A program made the position numbers and the translations under genes. From the NCBI RefSeq assembly GCF_004792685.1, contig NZ_SRXT01000003.1:558001-622000 (forward strand): 64,000 nt of DNA, written 5' to 3'. This stretch comes from Sphingomonas gei (GTDB lineage Bacteria > Pseudomonadota > Alphaproteobacteria > Sphingomonadales > Sphingomonadaceae). The notes under the pieces were generated by a model. It did no database searches and was not told where the DNA came from. It saw nothing but the letters and a program-made list of their open reading frames with translations. Below, in pieces: positions 50,415-59,992 of the stretch; position 1 is the stretch's first letter, and every line of letters begins with the position of its first letter.

Positions 50415-51779
50415 ATGGTGGCTGCTACCGAGCAGAGCGGTGCGTCGGCTGCACCTCCGGGCATGAGCCGCTATCAATATCTCGTCGTCGGTCTGTGCTG
50501 CGCCGCCAATATTGCGGACGGATTCGACGTAGTGTCGCTGTCCGTCGCGGCGCCGGTGCTGTCGAAGCAATGGCATATCGATCCCGCCGTGCTCGGCACG
50601 CTGTTCAGCGCCGTTGCGGTCGGCCTGGTGATCGGCGCGTTCGCCATTGCACCCTTGGCCGACAAGATCGGGCGGCGCCCGGTGATGCTCGCCGCGCTCG
50701 GCACGCTCGCGGCGGCATTGCTGCTGACCAGTGCCGCGGGTGATATCTGGCATTTGCTGGCGCTGCGCTTCGTGACCGGCATCGGCCTCGGCACCCTGGT
50801 CGTATGCCTCAACACCACTGCCGCCGAATATTCGAGCCTCAAGTTGCGCAACATGGCGATGGCGACCGTCCATATCGGCTTCACGCTGGGGATGATGCTG
50901 GGCAGCGGTATCGCTGCGGCGGTGCTGGCGACCGGAAGCTGGCGGCACATCTTCCTGGCGGCAGGCCTGCTCAACGCGGTGACCTTCACGTTCGCTCTGT
51001 TCATCCTCGGCGAATCGCGTGATTTCCTGTTGCGCCGGCAGGGGCCGAAGGATCTGACTGCGCTCAATCGTCTGAACCGCCGGATGAAGCTGCCGGAACT
51101 GGCGGCAATGCCGCCCCGTCCCGCCGCGGCCGAGACCAGCGCCAGCGCGATACGCTTCATGCTCGCCGGGCCGATGCGCAGCCCGACGGTGCTGATCTGG
51201 GTCGCGTCGCTAACCTATGCGCTGGTCGGCTATTTCCTGCTCAACTGGAAGCCCACGATCCTCGCCAATGCCGGCCTCAGCCCCAGTCTGGCAGCGGCGA
51301 GCGGGATCATCACGGGCGCCTGCGGCGCGCTGGGCCACCTCGTCATGGGGCTGCTGGCGCGACGCGTGGGGGAGGGGCGCCTGACCGCGTGCTTCTTCGC
51401 TTGTGCTGCGGTGACGCTGATGATCTTCGGCATTCAGCCGCCCGATCCGATCCCGCTACTGGCGATGGCCGGGCTCACCACTTTCTTCGTGGTCGGCGCC
51501 TATACCGGCCTGTTCTTGGTCACGGTGGCGATGTACCCGCCGGCGATCCAGAACACCGCATTGGGCTTCGTCGTCGGCTTCGGCAGGGTCGGCGCGATCA
51601 TCGGGCCGATGATCGGCGGCTTCCTGTTCAGCGCCGGGCTGACCCGGATGGACACCTATTTCGTGTTTTCCGCGATCGCGGTGATACCCGCAGTGACGAT
51701 GCATCTCGCCAACCGCCTTGCCATGCGCTCGGCCAAGACCCTCTCAGGAGCCCAGGATGCCCAACCCGCGATTGTTTGA
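50415..51779 (+). CDS. MFS transporter, aromatic acid:H+ symporter (AAHS) type
   Basis: A 454-residue carrier; ATG at 50415 with GGGAGAGAG upstream. AAHS signs: NIADGFDVVSLSVAAPVLSK in segment 1 and APLADKIGRRPVML in the loop; NTTAAEYSSLKLRNMAMATVHIGFTLG in mid-protein. It overlaps the following amidohydrolase gene by 23 bases, so import and first hydrolysis may be co-produced. Most like the carrier at 45824-47164. Confidence 0.9.
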   Translation: MVAATEQSGASAAPPGMSRYQYLVVGLCCAANIADGFDVVSLSVAAPVLSKQWHIDPAVLGTLFSAVAVGLVIGAFAIAPLADKIGRRPVMLAALGTLAAALLLTSAAGDIWHLLALRFVTGIGLGTLVVCLNTTAAEYSSLKLRNMAMATVHIGFTLGMMLGSGIAAAVLATGSWRHIFLAAGLLNAVTFTFALFILGESRDFLLRRQGPKDLTALNRLNRRMKLPELAAMPPRPAAAETSASAIRFMLAGPMRSPTVLIWVASLTYALVGYFLLNWKPTILANAGLSPSLAAASGIITGACGALGHLVMGLLARRVGEGRLTACFFACAAVTLMIFGIQPPDPIPLLAMAGLTTFFVVGAYTGLFLVTVAMYPPAIQNTALGFVVGFGRVGAIIGPMIGGFLFSAGLTRMDTYFVFSAIAVIPAVTMHLANRLAMRSAKTLSGAQDAQPAIV

Positions 51780-52641
51780 TACCCACGCGCACTTCTTCAC
51801 CGACGACACCGATCGCTTTCCGATCGACGTGACCGGCGCGCGCGAGGGCGAGGCGGAAGTCCGCGCCCGGATCGCACGCGATCCGGCGACGGCCGAGCGG
51901 CTGCTGGCGCTGTGGGATCAATGCGGCGTCACCGGCGGCGCGGCGGTGCAGTACAATACGATCTACAAGACCGATAACAGCTATACGCTGTCGGTCGCCG
52001 ACGTGCACCACAACCGGGTTTCCGCGGTGCTGATCCTGCGCGCGGACCGGCCCGAAACGCCCGACAAGCTGCGCGCGCTGGCGACGCGGCACAATGTCTG
52101 CGGGTTGCGGCTGTTCGGCTTTCCCGATGCCGAAGGGGCGTATCCCTGGCTCGATTCCCCGGCGGCGTTGAAGACCTGGGAAGTCGCGGCATCGCTCAAG
52201 CTGACGATGGTGCTGATGTACGCGCCCGGAAAGCCGACGCCGGCGGCGCTTCGCCGGATCATCGCACTCGCCAAACGCTTCCCGGCCACGACGATCGCGC
52301 TCGATCATTGCGGCTGGCCGGGCGTCGAGAACGGCGTTGCCGGAACGATCGGGCCCGAGCATCTCGAGCTGGTGCCGGTCGCGAACATCGTCTTCAAATT
52401 CACCCAGATCAATCTCAACCGCTTCCGCGAAACCGGGATCGATGCGGCGCAATTCGTCCGCCGGATCGTCGACACTTATGGCGCTGGCCGGGTGATGTGG
52501 GGGTCGGACTATGGCAACACCAAGGACGCCTATCCCGACATGGTCGCCCAGGCGATTGCCGCGACCAAGCTGCTGAGCGACGCGGAGCGCGCCCGGGTGC
52601 TGCACGACAATGGCGCCAGACTGTTCGCGGATCGCCTGTGA
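51757..52641 (+). CDS. Amidohydrolase 2 family metal-dependent hydrolase
   Basis: A 294-residue TIM-barrel protein; ATG at 51757 with AGGAG upstream, inside the MFS 3' end. D-x-H-x-H motif in FDTHAHFFTDD, a VRxDR-like LILRADRPE, IALDHCGWPGVE and VMWGSDYGNT (Asp). The family contains 2-pyrone-4,6-dicarboxylate lactonase (LigI) and related lactonases. It is coupled by GTGA to a second amidohydrolase gene of a different subtype. Two hydrolases in tandem behind a carrier suggest sequential steps or two related substrates. Confidence 0.83.
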   Translation: MPNPRLFDTHAHFFTDDTDRFPIDVTGAREGEAEVRARIARDPATAERLLALWDQCGVTGGAAVQYNTIYKTDNSYTLSVADVHHNRVSAVLILRADRPETPDKLRALATRHNVCGLRLFGFPDAEGAYPWLDSPAALKTWEVAASLKLTMVLMYAPGKPTPAALRRIIALAKRFPATTIALDHCGWPGVENGVAGTIGPEHLELVPVANIVFKFTQINLNRFRETGIDAAQFVRRIVDTYGAGRVMWGSDYGNTKDAYPDMVAQAIAATKLLSDAERARVLHDNGARLFADRL

Positions 52642-53456
52642 CGGCAGCGCCCGAACTACCGGCGCCCGAACCGCCGGCAATCGACGCGCACGCGCACGTC
52701 TTCACCCGGGCGATGCCGCTCACCGATACCGCCTGGACCCGGCCCGAATATGACTATCCCGTGGAGACCTATCTCGCCGAACTCGACGCCCATGGCATCG
52801 CGTTCGGGGTGATCACCGCGGCGAGCCTGTTTGGCGACTATAACGACTATTCGCTCGCGGCGCTGGCGCAGCACAAGCGGCTGCGCGCGACGGTGATGCT
52901 TGATCCCGATGTCTCGGCGCGCGAGCTGGCCGATCTGAAGCAGGCAGGCGTGTGCGGGGTGCGTTTCCAGATCCCGCCCGATGCGCCGCTGCCGGATCTG
53001 ACCGGCTATCGTTTCCGACGCTTCGTCACGCGCCTCGCCGATGCGGGGATGCATCTCGAACTCAATCTCGGCGGCACGCAATTGGGCAACATGCTGCCCG
53101 CGCTCGCCGATCAAGGTATCTCGACGGTCGTCGATCATTTCGGCTTGTTGCGCAGCGAAGGCGGGATGACGGGCCCCGGGTTCAAGGCGATGCTTCAGGC
53201 GATCGAGCGGGGGCGGACCTGGGTCAAGATCTCGGCGGGCTTCCGGCTGCCTGCCGAGAGCCTCGCCGGCTATGCTCGACGTCTGCTGGAGGTTGCAGGC
53301 CCAGACCGCCTGTTCTGGGGCAGCGATGCGCCGTTCGTCGGCGCCGAGGCCCGCATGACCTACACCGAAGCGCTCAACACGCTCTACCGCATCGTCCCCG
53401 ATGCCCGCGACCGCCGGCGCATGTCCGACGCTGCGCTGCGCTTCTACTTGTTCTGA
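52638..53456 (+). CDS. Amidohydrolase 2 family metal-dependent hydrolase (LigI/decarboxylase-like)
   Basis: A 272-residue protein from a GTG at 52638. It has [14 protein letters not shown] (D-x-H-x-H), TVVDHFGLL and [11 protein letters not shown]. It is a clear paralogue of the protein at 16969-17796, sharing the HAHxFTRAMP, YDYPVE and FWGSDAPF segments. The two copies sit beside different AAHS carriers, suggesting that a carrier-hydrolase pair was duplicated. Its 3' end overlaps folD (opposite strand) by 13 bases. Confidence 0.83.
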   Translation: MTAAPELPAPEPPAIDAHAHVFTRAMPLTDTAWTRPEYDYPVETYLAELDAHGIAFGVITAASLFGDYNDYSLAALAQHKRLRATVMLDPDVSARELADLKQAGVCGVRFQIPPDAPLPDLTGYRFRRFVTRLADAGMHLELNLGGTQLGNMLPALADQGISTVVDHFGLLRSEGGMTGPGFKAMLQAIERGRTWVKISAGFRLPAESLAGYARRLLEVAGPDRLFWGSDAPFVGAEARMTYTEALNTLYRIVPDARDRRRMSDAALRFYLF

Positions 53457-54328
53457 TTGGCGGCCTTGACGGTATTGGCGAGCAGGCAGGCGATCGTCAT
53501 CGGCCCGACTCCCCCCGGCACCGGCGTCACCGCGCGGGCGTGCTGCACTTCATCGAAGGCGACATCGCCGACCAATTTGGTGCGCCCGTCGTCCTGAAGC
53601 ACACGTGTGATGCCGACATCGATGACCACTGCGCCTTGCTTGATCCAGAAGCCACGCACCAATCGCGGCGCGCCGGCGGCGGCGATGACCAGGTCGGCCT
53701 TGCGGACGATATCGGCGAGCCCGCGCGTCTCGATATGCGTCACCGTCACCGTCGCCTCGCGCTCGAGCAACAACATCGCAATCGGCTTTCCGACGATGTT
53801 CGACTTGCCGATCACCACTGCGTCGAGGCCGGTCAAATCGTCGAGCACGCTGTCGAGCAGCAGCATCACGCCGAGCGGCGTGCAGGGCACCAGCCCGCCG
53901 GTGCCGGTCGACAGCCGCCCGACATTGACGGGATGAAAGCCGTCGACATCCTTGGCCGGATCGATTGCGCCGAGCACGGCGCCGGCATCGATATGCGCCG
54001 GCAAGGGTACCTGAACGAGAATTCCGTGGATGCGCGGATCGGCGTTGAGCCGGGCAATCAGCGTCAGCAGCGCATCCTGGGCGGTGTCCGCAGGCAGACG
54101 ATGCTCGGACGAGACGATGCCGACACGCCGGCAGGCGTCGATCTTGCGGCCGACATAGACCTGGCTGGCCGGATCCTCGCCGACCAGCACCACCGCGAGC
54201 CCCGGCGCGATACCATCGCGGCGAACGATCGCTGCAATCTCGGCTGCGGTCCTGGCGTCGAGCGCGCGCGCAATCGCGCGCCCGTCGATTCGCTCGGCGG
54301 TCTTGGTCCGCCATTCCGCCAGCGTCAC
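53444..54328 (-). CDS. folD: Methylenetetrahydrofolate dehydrogenase/methenyltetrahydrofolate cyclohydrolase FolD
   Basis: A 294-residue bifunctional folate enzyme from the GTG at 54328, overlapping the aldehyde dehydrogenase stop (GTGA). Key motifs: [15 protein letters not shown] (catalytic Lys), [39 protein letters not shown] (NADP site) and [14 protein letters not shown]. FolD converts 5,10-methylene- to 10-formyl-tetrahydrofolate. As the last gene of a catabolic operon (cupin, DUF6282, ALDH, folD), it probably serves to oxidise C1 units released from the substrate, in keeping with tetrahydrofolate-dependent O-demethylation in sphingomonads. It could instead be the housekeeping copy. Confidence 0.93.
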   Translation of the reverse strand: MTLAEWRTKTAERIDGRAIARALDARTAAEIAAIVRRDGIAPGLAVVLVGEDPASQVYVGRKIDACRRVGIVSSEHRLPADTAQDALLTLIARLNADPRIHGILVQVPLPAHIDAGAVLGAIDPAKDVDGFHPVNVGRLSTGTGGLVPCTPLGVMLLLDSVLDDLTGLDAVVIGKSNIVGKPIAMLLLEREATVTVTHIETRGLADIVRKADLVIAAAGAPRLVRGFWIKQGAVVIDVGITRVLQDDGRTKLVGDVAFDEVQHARAVTPVPGGVGPMTIACLLANTVKAANQNK

Positions 54329-55743
54329 GCCGCGTCGAGCGCCACGGCGTTGATCACCTGCGCCTGGGTATATTCCTCGAGCCCCTCTAGCCCCATTTCG
54401 GTGCCCATGCCCGACTGCTTGAGTCCGCGGAACGGGATGCGCGGATCGATTGCCATCAGCTGGTTGATCCACACCGTGCCGGAGGTGACTCGCATCGCCA
54501 CGTCGGTTGCGCGGACCAGATCGTTGCTCCAGACGGTGCCGCCCAGCCCATATTCGGTGCCGTTCACGCGCGCGATCAGGTCGTCGACATCGCTGTAGCG
54601 CAGCACCGGCAGCACCGGGCCGAACTGTTCCTCGCGGACCAACGGTGCCTCGTCGTCGATGTCGCGAACGATCGTCGGCGAGATGAAATAGCCCGGCCGG
54701 TCCAGCGGTACCCCGCCGGCGATCACTGTGCCACGGCTCTTGCTGTCCTCGATCAAGGCAGAGACCTTGTCGAACTGCAGCTTGTTCTGGACCGGGCCGA
54801 TCTGCGACCCCTGATTGGCGCCGTCATCGACCACCATTGCCTTGGCCAGCCGCGCCATCTCGTCGCAGAATTCGTCGTAGATGGCGTCCGGTACATAAAC
54901 GCGTTTGACCGCTACGCAGATTTGCCCGGCATTGCGCATCGCGCCTTCGAAAACCTTGCCGGCAGCATATTTGGCATCGACATCGTCGAGCACGATCGCG
55001 GCATCGTTGCCGCCCAGTTCGAGCGTCACCCGCTTGAGGCTGGCGGCCGACGACGCCAGCACTTTCCTGCCGGTCGCGGTGGATCCGGTGAACGAGATCT
55101 TGGCGACGTCGGGATGCGTCGTCAGTGCAGGGCCGAGCTCGTTCTCGTCGCACACGATGTTGACGACCCCTGAGGGCAGTATCTGCCGACACAATTCGCC
55201 GAACAGCAACGTCGTCAGCGGTGTCGTCGGCGCCGGCTTGCAGACCATGGTGTTGCCGGCCATCAGCGCCGGCCCGACCTTGTTGGCGAGCAGGATCAGC
55301 GGAAAATTCCACGGCGTGATCGCCGCGACCACGCCGAGCGGGGTACGATGCTCGATGATGCTGTTGCCGCCCTCGTCGCGGAGCACCTTGGGCTCGAGCC
55401 GCATCGCCGCAAAGGTACGCAGCACGAACACGCAGCCGCGGATTTCCTTGGTCGCCTGATCGAGCGGCTTGCCCTGCTCGGCGGTCAGCAGCGCCGCAAA
55501 TTCGGGAATGCGGGCTTCCAGCGCCGTGGCCAGCGCCTCCACCCTGGCGCCCCGCGCGTTCATCGGGGTCGCCGCCCAGCCCGGAAAGGCGCGCTTAGCC
55601 GCAGCGATCGCGGTTTCGAGCATCGCCGCATCGGTCTTGGGGCATTGCGCGAATGGCTTGTCGAGCGCCGGATTGATCACGGCGAAGCTGCTCGCCCCGG
55701 CGACCAATTCTCCGTCGATGAGCAGGCGATATTGGCGGTCCAT
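54325..55743 (-). CDS. NAD(P)-dependent aldehyde dehydrogenase (succinate-semialdehyde dehydrogenase-like)
   Basis: A 472-residue ALDH; ATG at 55743 with AAGGAA six bases upstream. Motifs: [21 protein letters not shown] (cofactor), [12 protein letters not shown], catalytic Glu in LELGGNDA, catalytic Cys in GQICVAVKR, and [13 protein letters not shown]. Most like medium-chain aldehyde/semialdehyde dehydrogenases. It may oxidise an aromatic aldehyde (such as vanillin from FerB-type cleavage) or the aldehyde released by the aldolase. Operon with DUF6282 (20-base gap) and folD. Confidence 0.9.
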   Translation of the reverse strand: MDRQYRLLIDGELVAGASSFAVINPALDKPFAQCPKTDAAMLETAIAAAKRAFPGWAATPMNARGARVEALATALEARIPEFAALLTAEQGKPLDQATKEIRGCVFVLRTFAAMRLEPKVLRDEGGNSIIEHRTPLGVVAAITPWNFPLILLANKVGPALMAGNTMVCKPAPTTPLTTLLFGELCRQILPSGVVNIVCDENELGPALTTHPDVAKISFTGSTATGRKVLASSAASLKRVTLELGGNDAAIVLDDVDAKYAAGKVFEGAMRNAGQICVAVKRVYVPDAIYDEFCDEMARLAKAMVVDDGANQGSQIGPVQNKLQFDKVSALIEDSKSRGTVIAGGVPLDRPGYFISPTIVRDIDDEAPLVREEQFGPVLPVLRYSDVDDLIARVNGTEYGLGGTVWSNDLVRATDVAMRVTSGTVWINQLMAIDPRIPFRGLKQSGMGTEMGLEGLEEYTQAQVINAVALDAA

Positions 55744-55763
55744 GGCGGTTCCTTGTGCGGAGT

Positions 55764-56690
55764 TCAGATGGAAAGCGTCTGGGCGAGCACGCCCTCCGCG
55801 GCCGGCTCGGCGTCGTCGAGCCCGACCAAGCGGGCCGGATTGTCGCCGATCATCGCGCGGATCTCGGCATCGGCATAACCGATCTCGATCAGCATCTGGA
55901 TGACATGGCGCAGTCCCTCGACCGGCGAGGGATTGCCGACCTGGCCGAGATCCGAGCCGATGATGGTGTTGGCCACGCCGCCCGCATCGACGCACATTTT
56001 GAGGCTGTCATGGCTATAGCCCTTGCTCTGGACGCCGGCCCACATGCAGCAGCTATGCTCGAGATAGGCGCCCATCCGGGCCAGTTCGGCCATGTCGGCG
56101 ACGCTGCAGCCGATCAGGAAGGTCGGGTGGTTGACCAGCAGCCGCGTGACGCCGCGTTGCTTCGCCTCGGCGAAGAGCGGCCAGATCTCGCTGATATGGA
56201 GATGCCCCGCCGACAGCACCGCATCATTGGCGGCGATCTGATCGAGGATGAACTTGACCTCGTCCTTGAGCGCGCCGCGTTCGTCGATCACGGTCAGCAT
56301 CGTCGGGGCGAGCATCGCGTCCTTCGTCGGCAGGAACTGCTTGCGGTGCGAGTGGCGGATATGGTTCGCCGCCGAGAAGGTCGGCATCCACACCAGCCGC
56401 GCGCCGAGCTTGAAGCCATGCTCGACCGCATAGGGATTGAGTCCGCCGGTAGTGTTGTTGAGCGGCACGCCGGTGAGCAATTTGACCGAGCCGGGCATGA
56501 TCTCGTCGAGCAATGCCGCAACCGGCGTCACCGAATAATAATGGTCCTTGAACAGGATTGCGCGCAGCCCCGCGGCCTCGCCCTGCCGGATCGCCTCGAC
56601 ATGGTTGAGGCTGCGCGGCATCACCGAGGGGCCGCTATGGCAATGCAGGTCGATCGCGCCTTTGAGGAGCGCGCTGATACGATCACTCAT
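55764..56690 (-). CDS. DUF6282-like metal-dependent hydrolase (amidohydrolase superfamily)
   Basis: A 308-residue protein. Metal-site motifs are AIDLHCHSGPSVMPR at the N-terminus, a likely bridging Lys in ILFKDHYYS, SAGHLHISEI, LLVNHPTFL and TIIGSDLGQ. This matches a family annotated DUF6282, a distant amidohydrolase relative of unknown substrate. Its ATG overlaps the stop of the upstream cupin-like gene (ATGA). The tight linkage suggests that the two act on the same compound. Confidence 0.75.
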   Translation of the reverse strand: MSDRISALLKGAIDLHCHSGPSVMPRSLNHVEAIRQGEAAGLRAILFKDHYYSVTPVAALLDEIMPGSVKLLTGVPLNNTTGGLNPYAVEHGFKLGARLVWMPTFSAANHIRHSHRKQFLPTKDAMLAPTMLTVIDERGALKDEVKFILDQIAANDAVLSAGHLHISEIWPLFAEAKQRGVTRLLVNHPTFLIGCSVADMAELARMGAYLEHSCCMWAGVQSKGYSHDSLKMCVDAGGVANTIIGSDLGQVGNPSPVEGLRHVIQMLIEIGYADAEIRAMIGDNPARLVGLDDAEPAAEGVLAQTLSI

Positions 56691-57598
56691 ACTGTCTCAC
56701 CCTCCGGCATCGGATAGTCGTCGGTATTCAAGACCCAGCCGGGCTTGGCCGAAAAGTCGCGGCGCGGCGGGCAGAACACGTCCAGGAGACGGTTGAGCCC
56801 TTCGCCGATCCCCTGCGAGGTATGCGTCGCGGGGGGCGGGATCACCGCCACCGAAGGCGCGGCGCAGCGGGCGTGATCGTCCTCTATCCACTGGGTGGAG
56901 TCGCTGATCCACGGCCAGCGCAGATGGTGGATATAGTCCCCGTCGAGCGCGACTGAATATTGCTCGAAATCGTCATGATGGTGCGGCGAGAGATTGTCGG
57001 GCGCACGCGGGCCGATACGGCCGTCGCCGAAATTGACCATGATGGTCGACCCGCGATAGATTCGCCCGAAGCGACCCTGCTCGGGCGCGACATTTCCCGA
57101 ATAGATGCGGACCTTGCGCCCACCGACCGGATCGGGCCAGGCCGCTAGCGGCGGCACGTTGGGATCGGGCTCGGCATAGTCCGCCGCGTTCGTGCATCGC
57201 GCCACCAGATCGGCGGATTCGATCGTGAACAGGCGCAAGATGCGGCCACCCTTCAGGACGGTGATCTTGCTGGCGCCCGATGGCACGAAGCTGACCGTCT
57301 TGCCGCTGGCGATCTCGCTGCCCTCGGCGATGGCGATCTCGATCTCGACGCCATCGTCGGGGATCACCACGGCATATTCATCGGGCTGGCCGGTCCGCTC
57401 GAACACCGCGCCGGCCTCCACCTCGCTATAGGCGACCACCAGCGTCGCCCCGCGCACATACCAGGTCCGGGTGCGATCGGCGCTTTCCTGCGGCGGCTCG
57501 GCGTAGAAGCGCGCATAGCTGGCGCGCTTGAAACTCGTCGGCGCCGGGGCCTTTTGCGCGGTGACCAAAGTCGTTCGCAGATCATTCTGCCCGTACAT
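56687..57598 (-). CDS. Cupin-like (probable bicupin) protein of unknown function
   Basis: A 303-residue protein starting MYGQNDLRTT. The C-terminal half has a cupin metal motif, SPHHHDDFEQYSVALDGDYIHHL-like, with clustered histidines and an acidic residue, and a second His (in TATHTSQG-like PPATHTSQG) further on. The N-terminal half (ERTGQPDEYAVVIPDDGVEIEI, GRILRLFTIES) looks like a second, degenerate barrel. Cupins include aromatic dioxygenases, isomerases and decarboxylases. First gene of the minus-strand operon, opposite the FerA-like gene. Reaction unknown. Confidence 0.68.
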   Translation of the reverse strand: MYGQNDLRTTLVTAQKAPAPTSFKRASYARFYAEPPQESADRTRTWYVRGATLVVAYSEVEAGAVFERTGQPDEYAVVIPDDGVEIEIAIAEGSEIASGKTVSFVPSGASKITVLKGGRILRLFTIESADLVARCTNAADYAEPDPNVPPLAAWPDPVGGRKVRIYSGNVAPEQGRFGRIYRGSTIMVNFGDGRIGPRAPDNLSPHHHDDFEQYSVALDGDYIHHLRWPWISDSTQWIEDDHARCAAPSVAVIPPPATHTSQGIGEGLNRLLDVFCPPRRDFSAKPGWVLNTDDYPMPEGETV

Positions 57599-57630
57599 CG
57601 GCGCTCCTCATCCACTGTCGCTGTCAATCG

Positions 57631-57668
57631 CAGCCTGGCTGTTATATAGCGCCTGAGAAAGCCGTTCG
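57631..57668. promoter_or_regulatory. Motifs in the cupin/FerA divergent control region
   Basis: CAGCC-T-GGCTG at 57631-57641 is a perfect palindrome and shares AGCCTGGCTGT with the region upstream of the SMP-30 operon. AGCCGTTCG (57660-57668) is a weak match to the CGNYATTCG motif. The rest of the 241-base gap holds no gene; a ferulate-type regulator could bind here. Confidence 0.4.
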
Positions 57669-57839
57669 TCTAATTCCTTATCGCGGGTGGCCCGATGCCG
57701 GATAAGTATCAGAGCGCTACGTATCGGACTCATATCGTGATCCTATCGTAACCCGCCAAAATTGGCATTGGACCTGCACGGGGCACGCGACAACATGCCG
57801 GCAAAGCACAACCCGGAAGGGATGGGGAGGGGTTCGAAC

Positions 57840-59978
57840 TTGGCTGACTCAGCGCAAACTCTATCGCGAAGCGCGCCGGCGGCTGCCGATCCCGGATCCG
57901 CGCTGGCGCGCCTGCTGCAGCCCCGCTCGATCGCGATCGCCGGGGCTTCGCCCGATCCGGCGACGATAGGCGGCGTCGTCCTCGCCAATTGCGATCGCTT
58001 CGGCTTCACCGGCCCGATCCATCTGATCAGCCCGACCCGCGACGAAATCAACGGCCGCCCCTGCGTGCGTTCGGTCGATGATCTCCCGCAAGGCGTCGAT
58101 GCCCTGGTCCTCAATGTCCCACGCGCGGCGATCCTGCCGGCGGTCAAGGCGGCGGCGCAGCGCGGGGTGGGCGGCGTCATCGTCTTTGCCTCGGGCTTTG
58201 CCGAAGGCAGCGAGGACGGCCGCCGCGAGCAGGAAGAGATAGCCCGCGTCTGCCGCGAAGCCGGCATGGCGCTGCTCGGCCCCAATTGCATGGGCTATGT
58301 CAATTATGCCGGTGGCGCCGCGCTGACCTTCGAACCCGCGCATCCTCGTCCGCTCGGTGATCGCCGCAGCGTCGCAGTGGTCGCGCAGAGCGGCGCCACT
58401 GCATCGGGAATCCGAGCCGGCCTGCTCGGCCGGGAAGTTTCGGTCTCGCTGTCGGTTGCCACCGGGAACGAGGCGGTGGTCCATGCCAGCGACTTGATCG
58501 AGCTGATCGTCGCCGAGGGTACCGCCAGTGCCATCGCCATTTATGTCGAGCAGATCCGCAATCCCGAAGCGTTCCTGCGCGCCGTACGCAAGGCGCGCGA
58601 CGCCGGCATTCCGGTGATCATGATGCATCCGGGCCGCAGCAAGCGTGGCCAGCAAGCGGCGCAATCGCATACCGGCTCGATGGTCGGCGATTATGCGCTG
58701 ATGCGCACCTCGGTCGAGAACGAAGCGGTGGTCGTCGTCGACACCATGGACGAATTGTTCGACACCGTGGCGATCCTCCATCGCTTCCCGGCGCCGCCCC
58801 CCGGCGCGCTCGGCGTAGTCACCAATTCGGGCGCGATCCGCGGCATGGCGTTCGACTTCGCCGAGGATATCGCGCTGCCGATCGCCGATCTGGCCCCCGT
58901 GACATTGGCGCACATCGCCACCTTGCTACCCGCCGGAATGGAGATCGACAATCCGCTCGATGTCGGCACCACGGGCTTCACCAATGGCGGCATCTTCGGT
59001 CAGTCGGCGAAGGCGATGCTCGAGGACCCGGCGGTCGGCGCGGTGTTGCTGCCGATGGCCGGCGGCGGTCCGTCGCAGCAACGCTCCAAGGCCGATTCGA
59101 TCATTCCGGTGGCGCTGGCCGCAACCAAGCCCGTCGCCGTCGTCATCACCGGCGATGAATCGGTGCTCGATCCCGAATTCGTCGCGGCGATGCGCGCCAG
59201 CGAGACGCCGCTGTTCCGCTCGCCCGAGCGGGCGATGCGCGCCTTCGCTGCCGTCGCGCGCTATGCCGCGGCGCTGCAGAGCGTAGCCGATCGAACACCG
59301 GCATCGACGGGGCTGTCCGGCTGGGATGAGGCGGGCGTAAAACCCGAATATGTCGGCAAGGAATTCCTCCGCGCGATCGGCGTGCAGGTGCCTGCCGGCG
59401 GACTCGCCGGCACGCTCGACCAGGCTGTCGAAATCGCGGCGCGGATCGGCTTCCCGGTCGTCCTCAAGGCGCAGGCCGCGGCGCTCTCGCACAAGAGCGA
59501 TGCCGGCGGCGTGATCCTGAATTTGCGCGACGCGGCGCAGCTCCGCGATGGCTGGGCGAAGCTGATCGCCAATATCGGCGCAGTGAAGCTCGACGGCGTA
59601 TTGGTCGAACAGATGTCGGCGCCGGGTCTCGAGCTCGTCGTCGGCGCACGTAACCATCTCGAATGGGGTCCGTCGGTGCTGGTCGGTCTCGGTGGGGTGC
59701 TGATCGAGGCGCTCGACGCCGCCGAACTGCTCCCCGCCGATATCTCGCATGCCCGCGCCGTCGCGCGCATTCGCGGCCTGCGTGGCGCGAAGATGCTGGA
59801 CGAATTCCGCGGGCGACCCGCGCGCGACGTCGATGCCGTCGCCGATGTGGTGGTCAAGGTCGGCGCCGCGATGCGCGCCGGGCTGGCCATCGAAGAGATC
59901 GATATCAACCCACTGATGGTGCTGGCCAAAGGCGAGGGCGCAGTCGCGCTCGACGCACTGGTCGTCACCGGCGCATAA
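57840..59978 (+). CDS. FerA-like acyl-CoA synthetase (NDP-forming), probable hydroxycinnamate:CoA ligase
   Basis: About 712 residues. The TTG at 57840 is chosen for GGGGAGGGG seven bases upstream; ATGs at 57822 and 57795 are alternatives. Domain order: CoA-binding Rossmann domain (RSIAIAGASPDP, LLGPNCMGY), two succinyl-CoA-ligase-like domains with the phospho-His in SHTGSMVGDY, and a C-terminal ATP-grasp (VVLKAQAAALSHKSDAGGV, EEIDINPLMVL). This is the acetyl-CoA synthetase (NDP-forming) family to which FerA of Sphingobium sp. SYK-6 belongs. The directly following FerB-like gene supports activation of ferulate or a related hydroxycinnamate to its CoA thioester. Substrate not proved. Confidence 0.83.
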   Translation: MADSAQTLSRSAPAAADPGSALARLLQPRSIAIAGASPDPATIGGVVLANCDRFGFTGPIHLISPTRDEINGRPCVRSVDDLPQGVDALVLNVPRAAILPAVKAAAQRGVGGVIVFASGFAEGSEDGRREQEEIARVCREAGMALLGPNCMGYVNYAGGAALTFEPAHPRPLGDRRSVAVVAQSGATASGIRAGLLGREVSVSLSVATGNEAVVHASDLIELIVAEGTASAIAIYVEQIRNPEAFLRAVRKARDAGIPVIMMHPGRSKRGQQAAQSHTGSMVGDYALMRTSVENEAVVVVDTMDELFDTVAILHRFPAPPPGALGVVTNSGAIRGMAFDFAEDIALPIADLAPVTLAHIATLLPAGMEIDNPLDVGTTGFTNGGIFGQSAKAMLEDPAVGAVLLPMAGGGPSQQRSKADSIIPVALAATKPVAVVITGDESVLDPEFVAAMRASETPLFRSPERAMRAFAAVARYAAALQSVADRTPASTGLSGWDEAGVKPEYVGKEFLRAIGVQVPAGGLAGTLDQAVEIAARIGFPVVLKAQAAALSHKSDAGGVILNLRDAAQLRDGWAKLIANIGAVKLDGVLVEQMSAPGLELVVGARNHLEWGPSVLVGLGGVLIEALDAAELLPADISHARAVARIRGLRGAKMLDEFRGRPARDVDAVADVVVKVGAAMRAGLAIEEIDINPLMVLAKGEGAVALDALVVTGA

Positions 59979-59992
59979 TCGAGGATCAGGAA

